Source of the DNA: Nitrospirota bacterium | Lineage (GTDB): Bacteria > Nitrospirota_A > Leptospirillia > Leptospirillales > Leptospirillaceae | Reading direction: 5' to 3' | Assembly: GCA_021844645.1 (NCBI GenBank) | Contig: JAKBTA010000001.1 | Coordinates: 1-64,000 of the forward strand | Length of the DNA stretch: 64,000 nucleotides | Part shown: in pieces, positions 26,669 to 33,915 of the stretch | Layout of the letters: the number at the start of each line of letters is the position of its first letter | Numbering within the stretch: position 1 is the first letter of the stretch | Notes under the pieces: generated by a model | The model's input: only the letters and a program-made list of their open reading frames with translations | Database searches by the model: none | What the model was told of the DNA's origin: nothing | Made by a program: the position numbers and the translations under genes

Positions 26669-27602
26669 TTCTGGCTCCTTTGGAATCAATGGTTGATGGG
26701 ATCAGGACAGCTTGATATTCCTGATCGTTCATAAATGTTTCCATGGCGCTCCGGACCTTCTCTATGACATCCTGTTCCGGTGCAAGAGCCACCATTGTTG
26801 ATCCAGCTCCGGATATGACGAGGTTTGATGCTCCGGCTTCGACTGCGACTTTCTGGATCAACGAGAATTTTGGTATCAGCGGACCCCTGTAGGGAGAGAC
26901 CAGTGGATCACTGACCATTTGGCAGAACAGTTTGCGGTTGTTTGCGGAAACTGCGGCAAGAATGCCGGCCGTTCTCATGATGGCCTCGACAGAGTTAGTA
27001 AATGGTACCTTTTCGGGGATCGCTTTCCTGGCCTCTGCTGTTTTAAGGAGTGCCCCCGGTACAATGAAGAGGAGGCAAATGCCTTCAATCGATCCAAATC
27101 GGAAGGAGCTTTTCAGATTTGTTATGGAAACGGTCACTCCGCCAAGGAGACAAGCCGATACGTTATCAAGAAAATAGCCTCCGCTGACTCTGCTTTCTGC
27201 CGTGGCTGCGGCTTCTAGGATATCCTGTTGTGTGAAAATTTCCCCAGCAAGAATATTTCCCAGAAAAGCTCCTCCAACGGCCGATGCTGCACTTGAGCCA
27301 AGGCCAGACCCAGGTACGCCTTTTTCGATTGACATGATCAGGTCTTTGTCAGTTAAGCCTGCTTTGTCGAGAATGATTCTGGCAGCGATCGTTGCCGTAT
27401 TTTGTTCCGGATCCAGTGGCAAACTGGCCCAGGCTCCGGAAATTGAAGTGATCCTGTCCCCTGAGCTGTTGTTTTCGAGGTGACCGGTTATCAGGTCACC
27501 CATTCCGGTTACGGCCATTCCCAGTGTGTCGAACCCGGGTCCGATATTTCCGACCGAAGCTGGAGCGTAAACTGTTACCGGTCCCACAGGGGTCTCTTTC
27601 AA
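26643..27602 (-). CDS. thrB: Homoserine kinase
   Basis: GHMP-family kinase of threonine synthesis. The 319 aa show the N-terminal APASVGNIGPGFDTLGMA, the ATP loop KGVPGSGLGSSAASAVG (about 95-112) and a C-terminal ISGAGSTMVAL motif. The start is TTG at 27602 with GGGAGG upstream; it overlaps the stop codon of the ferredoxin gene. No other threonine gene is next to it. Confidence 0.93.
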   Translation of the reverse strand: MKETPVGPVTVYAPASVGNIGPGFDTLGMAVTGMGDLITGHLENNSSGDRITSISGAWASLPLDPEQNTATIAARIILDKAGLTDKDLIMSIEKGVPGSGLGSSAASAVGGAFLGNILAGEIFTQQDILEAAATAESRVSGGYFLDNVSACLLGGVTVSITNLKSSFRFGSIEGICLLFIVPGALLKTAEARKAIPEKVPFTNSVEAIMRTAGILAAVSANNRKLFCQMVSDPLVSPYRGPLIPKFSLIQKVAVEAGASNLVISGAGSTMVALAPEQDVIEKVRSAMETFMNDQEYQAVLIPSTIDSKGARIVDRTSSL

Positions 27603-27940
27603 AGGGATCGTCCTCCCAGCTCCGGAGGATTGGGGATCTGAAGGTCAGAAACAACACGGCCCTTTTGGAGATGTTCTGAAACAATTCTTTTGACGTCTTC
27701 GGATGTTTGTACCCGGTAATAGACACCATCAGGATAGATTGCCAGCACAGGTCCTTCCTCGCAGGTATCGAGACAGCCGCTTTTGTTGATCCGGATCGGT
27801 CCAGGAACATGGTTTAAGAGGACCTCTTCCTTCAGCTCTTCAAGCAGTGGGGCGATTCCTCTGGCAGCACAGGATCCTCTTGGATGGTTTGGCGGACGTT
27901 CATTTGTGCAGGCGAAAAGGTGATATCTGAATCTCCCCAT
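27599..27940 (-). CDS. Thioredoxin-like [2Fe-2S] ferredoxin
   Basis: A 113-aa protein with the four-cysteine pattern of thioredoxin-fold ferredoxins: Cys11, Cys24, Cys56 and Cys60 (HLFACTNE, RGSCAARG, SGCLDTCEEGP). These carry electrons for varied reductases, and the partner is unknown. The adjacent flavin-dependent dihydroorotate dehydrogenase-family enzyme two genes downstream is a possible partner, which is inference only. Confidence 0.88.
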   Translation of the reverse strand: MGRFRYHLFACTNERPPNHPRGSCAARGIAPLLEELKEEVLLNHVPGPIRINKSGCLDTCEEGPVLAIYPDGVYYRVQTSEDVKRIVSEHLQKGRVVSDLQIPNPPELGGRSL

Positions 27941-28033
27941 TGCTTTTGTCTCCTTAACTATTTGGTTTTTAATGTCGGCAGGAGGCAGGACTCCAGCGGG
28001 GTATTCCCCTGATTGTTCAACTCCGATCAGGGT

Positions 28034-28753
28034 TCATGACAGGTGAAAGAACTTTGGAAGGATTGTTCCCACAAAAAGGCCCGCCAATGCCGCTGATCCC
28101 CCAAGAAGGACCATTTCTCCCGCCCCCTTGATTGCCGGTTCGTTCGAGTAATAGGATTTTATAACACCGAGGGTTGCCAATACTACTATGGACAGAGCGA
28201 GTGACAGGTCGAATGCAAGTGAAAGGGAGTGGGCCAATGCGTAAGGGAGAAGAGGCGGAACCCCCCCGACGAGAAAAGAGAGACCCAGCCATGTTCCATC
28301 TTTTAGGGGGTGAATCTTGTCGATATCATTCAGTCCAAGCTCTTCTTTCATCATGAATGCATGCCAAAGCTTAGGGTCTTTTGTGATTCTTTGAACGAAG
28401 AGCATGGCTTCTTCATGTGAAAAGTGCATTTGCAGGAGAATGTCGATGACTTCTTTCCGTTCAAGCTCCGGAGTGTCCCTGATTTCTTCCCACTCCCTCC
28501 TTGATTCCCTGAGGTAGAAGTCCCGCTGGCTTCTTGATGCCATATAGCCCCCAAGGAACATTGAGATGGACCCTGCAATATTGGACATGACTCCAGAAAA
28601 AAAGATCGTATGCATCGGGAGTGCTGACCCGGTCAACCCCCCGATGAAGCTGACAACGGTAACCAGCCCGTCATTGATTCCGAGAACGGAATCCTTGATC
28701 CGCCTTCCTTCTGGGGAATGCCATGCTTCAACGGATGGAAGAGAATTTTTCAT
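28034..28753 (-). CDS. VIT1/CCC1-family Fe2+/Mn2+ transporter
   Basis: A 239-aa membrane protein: the first hydrophobic pair contains GINDGLVTVVSFIGGL and MFLGGYMASRSQRDF, as in VIT family proteins; a Glu/His-rich cytoplasmic segment (about 85-145, with HFSHEEAMLF) follows, and then three more hydrophobic segments. It probably exports or sequesters iron or manganese, plausible in an iron-rich habitat. A terminator-like hairpin lies immediately before its ribosome binding site. Confidence 0.88.
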   Translation of the reverse strand: MKNSLPSVEAWHSPEGRRIKDSVLGINDGLVTVVSFIGGLTGSALPMHTIFFSGVMSNIAGSISMFLGGYMASRSQRDFYLRESRREWEEIRDTPELERKEVIDILLQMHFSHEEAMLFVQRITKDPKLWHAFMMKEELGLNDIDKIHPLKDGTWLGLSFLVGGVPPLLPYALAHSLSLAFDLSLALSIVVLATLGVIKSYYSNEPAIKGAGEMVLLGGSAALAGLFVGTILPKFFHLS

Positions 28754-28767
28754 ATCTCCATCATATC

Positions 28768-28802
28768 AAAAAACATAGCCCCAGTCTTAGAGCACTGGGG
28801 CT
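28768..28802 (-). terminator. Terminator-like hairpin in the leader of the VIT1-type gene
   Basis: Minus-strand AGCCCCAGT (28802-28794) pairs with ACTGGGGCT (28785-28777) in a perfect 9-bp stem with an 8-nt loop, followed after three bases by six T. The T run ends about 15 nt before the transporter ATG at 28753. Because no minus-strand gene lies immediately upstream, it looks like a leader attenuator rather than a gene-end terminator. Confidence 0.6.
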
Positions 28803-28824
28803 GGATAGAAATCCCAATATATTC

Positions 28825-28853
28825 TTGACAAGTATTTATGTGGGGGGTATGAT
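28825..28853 (+). promoter_or_regulatory. Strong promoter of the oxidase-like cluster
   Basis: Plus-strand TTGACA (28825-28830), exactly 17 nt, TATGAT (28848-28853): close to the sigma-70 consensus. The transcript would have a leader of about 140 nt before the first small gene at 29001. Confidence 0.7.
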
Positions 28854-29000
28854 CCACCCGATCCCTTCCTGATATTCCCTTTGTAAAAGGGTATATTGTG
28901 TCCGGAGTGGGGGGTCGTCAGCTATTATTTTTCGGAGTTTATCCGATAGTAGGATCGTTTACCGGTCCATGGATTCCATGGAAAATCGGAGGGTATCAAA

Positions 29001-29234
29001 ATGGGAAACAGCATGAAGGGTTTTGTGGCGTATGCCTTGGTTGGTGCATTTGTGGCCGTGGGCAGCGGATGCGTCGTTGGGTTTTGTTTGCAGGAGTGGT
29101 TGGGTGCGCACCGGTTTCCGACATGGCGCGGAGATTATGAGTGGGTTTACGAAGTGATGGTCATCTCCGCAATAACTGGAATGGCAGTTTCTTTGTGGGC
29201 GCGCTCACTTCATCGCAAGGAAGAAAACTGGTGA
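29001..29234 (+). CDS. Small membrane protein, 77 aa
   Basis: First gene after the strong promoter. Two hydrophobic segments (about 8-29 and 50-66) flank a short loop with aromatic residues. GGAGGG lies a few nt before the ATG, so translation is well supported. No family is recognised. Context suggests a subunit or assembly factor of the following cytochrome cluster. Confidence 0.7.
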   Translation: MGNSMKGFVAYALVGAFVAVGSGCVVGFCLQEWLGAHRFPTWRGDYEWVYEVMVISAITGMAVSLWARSLHRKEENW

Positions 29235-29335
29235 TTGGACTCTGAAAGGCTGAGCTTCCGTTTCAATGAAGCCTTCTTTTCAGCTGACCTCTCGTTGAAC
29301 TTAAAGAATGTTTGAACATTGTAAAGGAGAAAGCG

Positions 29336-29536
29336 ATGAATCTTCTTTCTACGCTGGCACAATTATCTGATTCTTCCAACTGCTGTGGTGCTACCCCAGG
29401 CGGTAACGCCAGTGTTTCTGCTTTTGCGGCATTGATGGGAACGGCCACAGCTCTGACCAGCTTGCTCCTTATGATCCAGTGCATGACCGGAATTGGCGCA
29501 AAGCCTAAGTTTGACCCTACAAAAGGGAAAAAATAG
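29336..29536 (+). CDS. Small membrane protein, 66 aa, with Cys-Cys pair
   Basis: The ATG at 29336 follows AAAGGAGA. The product has a Ser/Cys/Gly segment (SSNCCGATPGG, about 13-23), one hydrophobic helix (about 27-50) and a basic tail ending KGKK. The vicinal cysteines may be redox-active or bind metal, though nothing else supports this. No family is recognised. Confidence 0.65.
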   Translation: MNLLSTLAQLSDSSNCCGATPGGNASVSAFAALMGTATALTSLLLMIQCMTGIGAKPKFDPTKGKK

Positions 29537-29640
29537 TTTCCTTGAGAGGTCTGCCGGGAATCTTGTCCCTGGCTCTTGAACCGATTGTTGGACAAGTCAG
29601 GTTGGGTGTAGAACCCTCAACCTCAAGTGAGGAGTGGTGA

Positions 29641-30171
29641 ATGGCTTATCGTGAGTATAAATTTGGTACCATGATGATCGGGACGCTTTTTGTAATCGTT
29701 CTCTCGATCGTTGTTTTGTTCCCATCCCTCCAGATGGCGAAAATCCCTCCGACAGCCACGGCAGTCCAGAAATCAAAGGACTACGGCTCTGAGAGCGGAT
29801 GGACGCTTGAAGATCCTATGATGACCGGTGACAATCGGCCAACTATGATCGGAAAAGGAAAGGTTGTTTTTATTCGCGAAGGTTGCTGGTGGTGCCATAC
29901 GCTGCTACCTGAGCAGACCCAGGACTGGCAGTATTTTGGAGCTCCTCCGACAGCAGCTGACTTTGTGGGTGAGAGCCCGACAGTGTTCGGCTCCGATCGT
30001 AAGGCTCCTGACCTTCTCCATGTGGGAAGCCGTTTGCCGATCAAGGGATGGCATCTTGTCCATCATGCCAATCCAAGAGCTGTTCAGCCCAAGTCCATGA
30101 TGCCGGCTTTTAACTATCTCCGGAAAAAGGATCTTGACGCTCTGGCCGATTACATGGCAAGCTTGAAATAG
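29641..30171 (+). CDS. CcoO-like membrane-anchored monoheme cytochrome c
   Basis: The 176-aa protein has an N-terminal membrane anchor (about 11-28) and a periplasmic cytochrome domain with CWWCH (82-86) and a distal methionine in KSMMPAFNYL. This layout, with the motif FIREGCWWCH, resembles subunit II (CcoO/FixO) of cbb3 oxidases, although it is somewhat shorter than the usual 200-240 aa. A full-length CcoN is not encoded next to it. Confidence 0.82.
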   Translation: MAYREYKFGTMMIGTLFVIVLSIVVLFPSLQMAKIPPTATAVQKSKDYGSESGWTLEDPMMTGDNRPTMIGKGKVVFIREGCWWCHTLLPEQTQDWQYFGAPPTAADFVGESPTVFGSDRKAPDLLHVGSRLPIKGWHLVHHANPRAVQPKSMMPAFNYLRKKDLDALADYMASLK

Positions 30172-30227
30172 ACGTCTTCAATTGACGGAGATGTTTCACT
30201 GCAATTATACTTGTAAGGAGTTATAAA

Positions 30228-30560
30228 ATGGCTGATATTGACGAGATGTTGAACGAAAGGTATGACGGAATTCTTGAAGGGACGAATAACATCCCTGCAG
30301 CGTTGATTCTCATTTTGACAATGACTGTTGTTACGGCTGAGTTGCTGACCTTCCCGCTTTTTGGAGCAAGGCCCCAGTATCCAGGCCATCCCCATCACTG
30401 GCTCATTATGGGAGCTCCCGTCCTGAAGGCACATTTGTCGAAAACCTTGGCGCGCCCATGGTGGGATCAGGGTTATATCATCAACTCAACCTATGTTTGT
30501 TTTTTCTATGTCTGGATGGGCCTTTTGTTGAAAAAAACAGAGGTTTCAAAAGACTTTTAA
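30228..30560 (+). CDS. Unrecognised 110-aa membrane protein
   Basis: Two hydrophobic segments (about 24-46 and 84-101) enclose a loop rich in Pro, His and Trp (RPQYPGHPHHWL, ARPWWDQG). The histidine cluster could ligate a metal, as inference only. A purine-rich site (GTAAGGAG) precedes the ATG. It lies between the CcoO-like gene and a 34-codon gene in the same operon. Confidence 0.7.
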   Translation: MADIDEMLNERYDGILEGTNNIPAALILILTMTVVTAELLTFPLFGARPQYPGHPHHWLIMGAPVLKAHLSKTLARPWWDQGYIINSTYVCFFYVWMGLLLKKTEVSKDF

Positions 30561-30614
30561 TTTTGAGTATCGATTGCAAGAGATTTCTGGAGAAAACTCT
30601 CCTGGGAGGGTCAT

Positions 30615-30719
30615 ATGTGGAACTTAAATAGTCCTTACGTTTTTTGGGTTATAACGATGATGATGTTGGCTTGTTCTCTGATCTATTCTTTCTTTATCGA
30701 CGAGAGACGGCCAGAGTAG
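30615..30719 (+). CDS. 34-aa single-pass membrane peptide
   Basis: ATG at 30615 behind GGGAGGG; stop TAG at 30717-30719. The peptide is one hydrophobic helix (about 9-27) ended by a charged tail (DERRPE). Size and topology resemble small accessory subunits of cbb3 oxidases such as CcoQ/CcoH-type peptides, without clear sequence identity. It is followed at once by two hairpins that look like terminators. Confidence 0.6.
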   Translation: MWNLNSPYVFWVITMMMLACSLIYSFFIDERRPE

Positions 30720-30732
30720 TTTTTAGTCGCAG

Positions 30733-30768
30733 GAGAAAGGCCGGATTATTTCCCATCCGGCCTTTCTC
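30733..30768 (+). terminator. Long hairpin, probable terminator
   Basis: GAGAAAGGCCGGAT (30733-30746) pairs perfectly with ATCCGGCCTTTCTC (30755-30768), a 14-bp stem with an 8-nt loop. It sits 14 nt after the 34-codon gene. The T content lies within the stem rather than after it, so it may mainly protect the mRNA 3' end. Confidence 0.6.
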
Positions 30769-30787
30769 ATTTCCGGCATATTGGACC

Positions 30788-30817
30788 AGGGCGGTTCGCT
30801 TGCGACCGCCCTTTTTG
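30788..30817 (+). terminator. Rho-independent terminator
   Basis: AGGGCGGT (30788-30795) pairs with ACCGCCCT (30805-30812), extended by CGC/GCG around a short loop with one bulged T, and followed by TTTTT. It is the second of two adjacent hairpins and divides the oxidase-like cluster into two transcription units or sets a processing point. Confidence 0.75.
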
Positions 30818-30867
30818 TTGACCCGGGAATGCGAGGGGCCGTAAAATAACAGGTAAGAGGGTCCTGT

Positions 30868-31074
30868 ATGAATATCAAACTGTCTGTTTCTATCGTTATC
30901 TTTACCTTCCTGATTGCTGCTGTTTTTGTCTTTCTCATCATGTCCCGTTATATCATTGGCCCTTTTGGAAAGTTGAAAAAAGGAGAGCAGGTTGTTGTCG
31001 TCCTCAGTATTATCGGAGTGACCGTCGTTCTGTTGTTTGCGGTGGTTCAGCTCGTCTTGAAAATTCTGGTTTGA
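30868..31074 (+). CDS. Small membrane protein, 68 aa, two helices
   Basis: Almost wholly hydrophobic: helices at about 5-30 and 42-66 with a short basic loop (KLKKGEQ). It starts behind GGTAAGAGGG. No family is recognised. It leads the second part of the cluster and is followed after 13 nt by a cytochrome c gene, so it is probably a subunit or assembly factor. Confidence 0.65.
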   Translation: MNIKLSVSIVIFTFLIAAVFVFLIMSRYIIGPFGKLKKGEQVVVVLSIIGVTVVLLFAVVQLVLKILV

Positions 31075-31087
31075 TGAGGTTCTGGCA

Positions 31088-31519
31088 ATGAAGACTGGGG
31101 AAAAGGTTGTGTTTATGCTTACGGCCCTGATGATTGGGGTTGTAATGATTTTGTATGTATTGGGCCAGATGCATATCATTAACTTCTGGACGACGAATGA
31201 TGTGTATGTATTTAACAAAAAAACAGAAGCAGGCTTTCATGTTTTCAAAAGAGATGGCTGCAAGAACTGTCATGTTCTCTACGGAGATGGAGATTTTGCA
31301 GGTCCGGATCTTGATGGAGAAGGAACCAAAAGAACGCGCCAGTGGCTGGAAGCTTATATGAAAGACCCGCACAAAGTCTTTTTCAATACCAGACACGATG
31401 GAAAATTTGCAACGGATTTTTCTGATATTCCTCCAGCTGACAAGGCGATGCTTCTGGATTTGTTGACATCAACCCAATCGCTTCCAGGCTCTCCCAACTA
31501 TCCTAAACCGCCAAAATAA
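31088..31519 (+). CDS. Membrane-anchored monoheme cytochrome c, 143 aa
   Basis: One N-terminal membrane helix (about 8-30) and a periplasmic class I cytochrome fold with CKNCH (58-62). The usual distal Met-Pro is not seen: the matching segment reads FSDIPPADKAML, so the sixth heme ligand is uncertain. The C-terminus is Pro-rich. It may deliver electrons to the oxidase-like membrane proteins encoded next to it. Confidence 0.82.
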   Translation: MKTGEKVVFMLTALMIGVVMILYVLGQMHIINFWTTNDVYVFNKKTEAGFHVFKRDGCKNCHVLYGDGDFAGPDLDGEGTKRTRQWLEAYMKDPHKVFFNTRHDGKFATDFSDIPPADKAMLLDLLTSTQSLPGSPNYPKPPK

Positions 31520-31536
31520 ATGAGAAAGGGTTAACG

Positions 31537-31743
31537 ATGAAATTACCAGAAGGAATTGTTGCCTATCTTTGGACAGCGACAGGACTGGTATCCCTTGTAC
31601 TGGTCGTAATCGGTATCTACTGGGCCTATAAGAACAACCAGTTTGACGAAAATATCAAATATCTGGTTTTTATGGAGGATGATGATGATCGAAAGAATCA
31701 TATTGAGGCAATGAAGGAAAAGGAACTAGAAGACCGTAAGTAG
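31537..31743 (+). CDS. CcoS-like protein, 68 aa
   Basis: One N-terminal helix (about 10-30) followed by YWAYKNNQFDE, which matches the conserved WAxxxxQFDD segment of CcoS, the small protein needed for cofactor insertion into cbb3 oxidases; an acidic MEDDDD stretch follows, as in CcoS where DD precedes the tail. The highly charged C-terminus is longer than usual. Confidence 0.6.
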   Translation: MKLPEGIVAYLWTATGLVSLVLVVIGIYWAYKNNQFDENIKYLVFMEDDDDRKNHIEAMKEKELEDRK

Positions 31744-31763
31744 GTTGGGGGAGGTCTGTCCAG

Positions 31764-32234
31764 ATGAATCTCGAGAAAAATTATATTCCCCGGGTGGTTC
31801 TTGCAATGATTCTGGGAGTGCTTGGTTATTGGATCATAGATTCAGTATTTCACCTGACCGATGGTGCCTTCCATCACCTGTTCGGAGGTGGAATTCTCTG
31901 GACATACCTTCTTGTGCCGGCATTGGTTGCTTTTTATGTTGGATTCATTGTCGGAAAGTGGGGAAAGTACTGGGGGGCAGTTCCGCCGATGGCGTATATT
32001 CTCTGGGCCTACATGAATGCTTCCCGATCCGGAAGCTTTCATACGGTCGGTCTGCCGACCGCTCCCTTTATGATGATTTTTTTTATTACTGTTCCGGAAG
32101 TATCATTTGTGGGAGGTTGGGCAGGCGAGTATCTCCGCAAACGGCAGGACAAGATTAAAAGGCTGCGTCTGAAACAAAAATCAAACACCCAGACGTTTGA
32201 AAATGGGCGAAATGAAGGGAGTACTCCGCTATGA
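31764..32234 (+). CDS. Unrecognised 156-aa membrane protein
   Basis: About four hydrophobic segments within residues 9-123, with histidines in HLTDGAFHHLFGG between the first two, and a strongly basic Gln-rich tail. No family is recognised. Its stop codon overlaps the start of the next gene by 4 nt (ATGA), so the two are translationally coupled and their products may interact. Confidence 0.7.
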   Translation: MNLEKNYIPRVVLAMILGVLGYWIIDSVFHLTDGAFHHLFGGGILWTYLLVPALVAFYVGFIVGKWGKYWGAVPPMAYILWAYMNASRSGSFHTVGLPTAPFMMIFFITVPEVSFVGGWAGEYLRKRQDKIKRLRLKQKSNTQTFENGRNEGSTPL

Positions 32235-32779
32235 AAATCGAAGAAAGCGATCGGTTAGGACTTAAATTTATCCTTTTTGGTGTTTTCTGCCTTTTCATAG
32301 GGACGCTGCAAGGATTCCTTCAGTCAACGCCCAGACTTAGACATTGGGTTCATACCACCGGACAGGCCGGGCATCTTGTCGATCCGCTGGCGCATGCTCA
32401 TATCAACCTGATTGGCGGAGTTGTTTCAGTCATGATGGCGGTGGTCTACTATTTGATCCCCCGAATGATGAAAAGGAATATCAAAAGTGCTTTCCTTGGT
32501 CAGGCCAATTTCTATTTTATGGTTTCCGGTGTCCTCTTGTTTTATGTAACACTTCTTGTTTTCGGGATTCTCGAGGGAAATCGGATGATCGATGAAGGGA
32601 TTGTCTACCCCTTGGCTCGTGCCCATTATGAGCCGATTCACAGGATTGGATTCGTCTTTTCAGCGCTGCTTATGGGGTTGGCTCACTGGACCTTTGTCGC
32701 CAACATTTTCTGGACCTATTTTGCGAAGGAATCTGCTTCCGTTGTTCCTGACGTCGTTCCTGTGAAAGAAAGGGCTTGA
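32231..32779 (+). CDS. Half-size heme-copper-oxidase-like membrane protein A
   Basis: The 182-aa protein has about four hydrophobic helices. The segment LAHAHINLIGGV (53-64; His55, His57) followed by YYLIPRM resembles one helix-turn unit of cbb3/NorB-type subunit I proteins, and further histidines occur at 132, 137 and 152 (RAHYEPIHRIGF, LAHW). A true subunit I has 12 or more helices and about 450 aa, so this is not a complete catalytic subunit. It shares the HxHINL motif with the 33916 product, which suggests duplication. Confidence 0.7.
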   Translation: MKIEESDRLGLKFILFGVFCLFIGTLQGFLQSTPRLRHWVHTTGQAGHLVDPLAHAHINLIGGVVSVMMAVVYYLIPRMMKRNIKSAFLGQANFYFMVSGVLLFYVTLLVFGILEGNRMIDEGIVYPLARAHYEPIHRIGFVFSALLMGLAHWTFVANIFWTYFAKESASVVPDVVPVKERA

Positions 32780-32783
32780 GAAG

Positions 32784-33902
32784 ATGACGGGTAAACAAGA
32801 TGAATCCCTTGATCAAGTCGTCCCGTCGGGATCGGAAAGTCAGGAAAAGAAGGCTCCAGGCCCTTCAATCACAACAATGGATGACGATGATCTGACCTTG
32901 CAGGAACTCTCCCCCTGGAGACTGCCGTGGAAGGCCATATCTGTTACTGTCGTGATTCTGATCCTGATTGCGGGGGCAATCCAGATCGTGAGTTTGGCCT
33001 CGAACCGAATCAAGCGGCTTTCTGAGTCAAGCATCCGTACCCATGGTGCAACACCGGGTAATTTCAGGCCAATGGGAGGCGTTGTTCCCCACCTTTCGGC
33101 ATCTTTGCCCATTTCCAAGGCAGCAAATGAAATGCCGGCAACTCCAAGCCTTGCAGTGCCTGCACCAAAAGGTATCAGTTTGCCTCCCGGATTTGTCTAT
33201 ATTCCTGCTGGACCTTTCATCATGGGGTCGGACGATGCCTTCTCCAACTTTGATGAAAAACCTGTCCACAAGGTGTATTTGCCTCCTTATGCCATTATGA
33301 AAACATTGGTGACCAATCGCGAGTACAAGGAATTTATTGACCAGGCCCATTACCTGGCTCCCCCGGGCTGGAAAGGGAGAACCTACCCCAAAGGGAAGGG
33401 GGACCATCCCGTAACCTTTGTGAGCTATCTTAATGCGTCAGACTTTGCTAGATGGCAGAAAAGCCGGCTCTGCACGGAAGAAGAGTGGGAAAAGGCAGCT
33501 CGCGGTGTAGATGGAAGGCTATGGCCATGGGGGAATACATGGGATCCCCGTCGGGCGAACGCAAATTATACCGTCGGAGATACCACATCCGTTACAAGGT
33601 ATGCCAACGGAGTCAGTCCATACGGTATTTACGACATGGCTGGAAATGTGTTCGAATGGACCTCATCGACATATAGGCCCTATCCGGGAAGTACCGCCAA
33701 CAAGGCAAGATTTATGGCATATAAGGTCGATGCAACGGGAACCTTGCACCGGGTCAGGGGCAAGGTTTACAAGGTGTTGCGCGGAGGCTCCTGGAAAAGC
33801 GACCAGTATAGTGCCAGAACGACAGCGAGAAATCCCACCTGGCCAGACTATGCGTCAGATTTTTTTGGTTTCCGTACATGTCGCGATGTCATTCATGATT
33901 GA
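32784..33902 (+). CDS. Membrane-anchored FGE/SUMF1-fold protein
   Basis: The 372 aa comprise an acidic N-terminus, one membrane helix (about 50-72), a Pro/Ala-rich linker and a FGE-sulfatase domain (about 135-370) with YIPAGPFIMGSDD, GNVFEWTSS and VLRGGSWKS. The cysteine pair that binds copper in true formylglycine-generating enzymes is absent from the segment after RGGSW, so sulfatase activation is unlikely. FGE-fold proteins such as NirV occur beside denitrification genes, which gives a loose parallel. It lies between the two half-size oxidase-like genes. Confidence 0.8.
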   Translation: MTGKQDESLDQVVPSGSESQEKKAPGPSITTMDDDDLTLQELSPWRLPWKAISVTVVILILIAGAIQIVSLASNRIKRLSESSIRTHGATPGNFRPMGGVVPHLSASLPISKAANEMPATPSLAVPAPKGISLPPGFVYIPAGPFIMGSDDAFSNFDEKPVHKVYLPPYAIMKTLVTNREYKEFIDQAHYLAPPGWKGRTYPKGKGDHPVTFVSYLNASDFARWQKSRLCTEEEWEKAARGVDGRLWPWGNTWDPRRANANYTVGDTTSVTRYANGVSPYGIYDMAGNVFEWTSSTYRPYPGSTANKARFMAYKVDATGTLHRVRGKVYKVLRGGSWKSDQYSARTTARNPTWPDYASDFFGFRTCRDVIHD

Positions 33903-33915
33903 AGAAGGAGAGATT

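Noticed and set aside
33511..33915. Open frame continuous with the half-size oxidase-like protein B
   Set aside because: It lies wholly within the FGE-fold gene in another frame and is hydrophilic and unlike the membrane protein; the ATG at 33916 has a good ribosome binding site.
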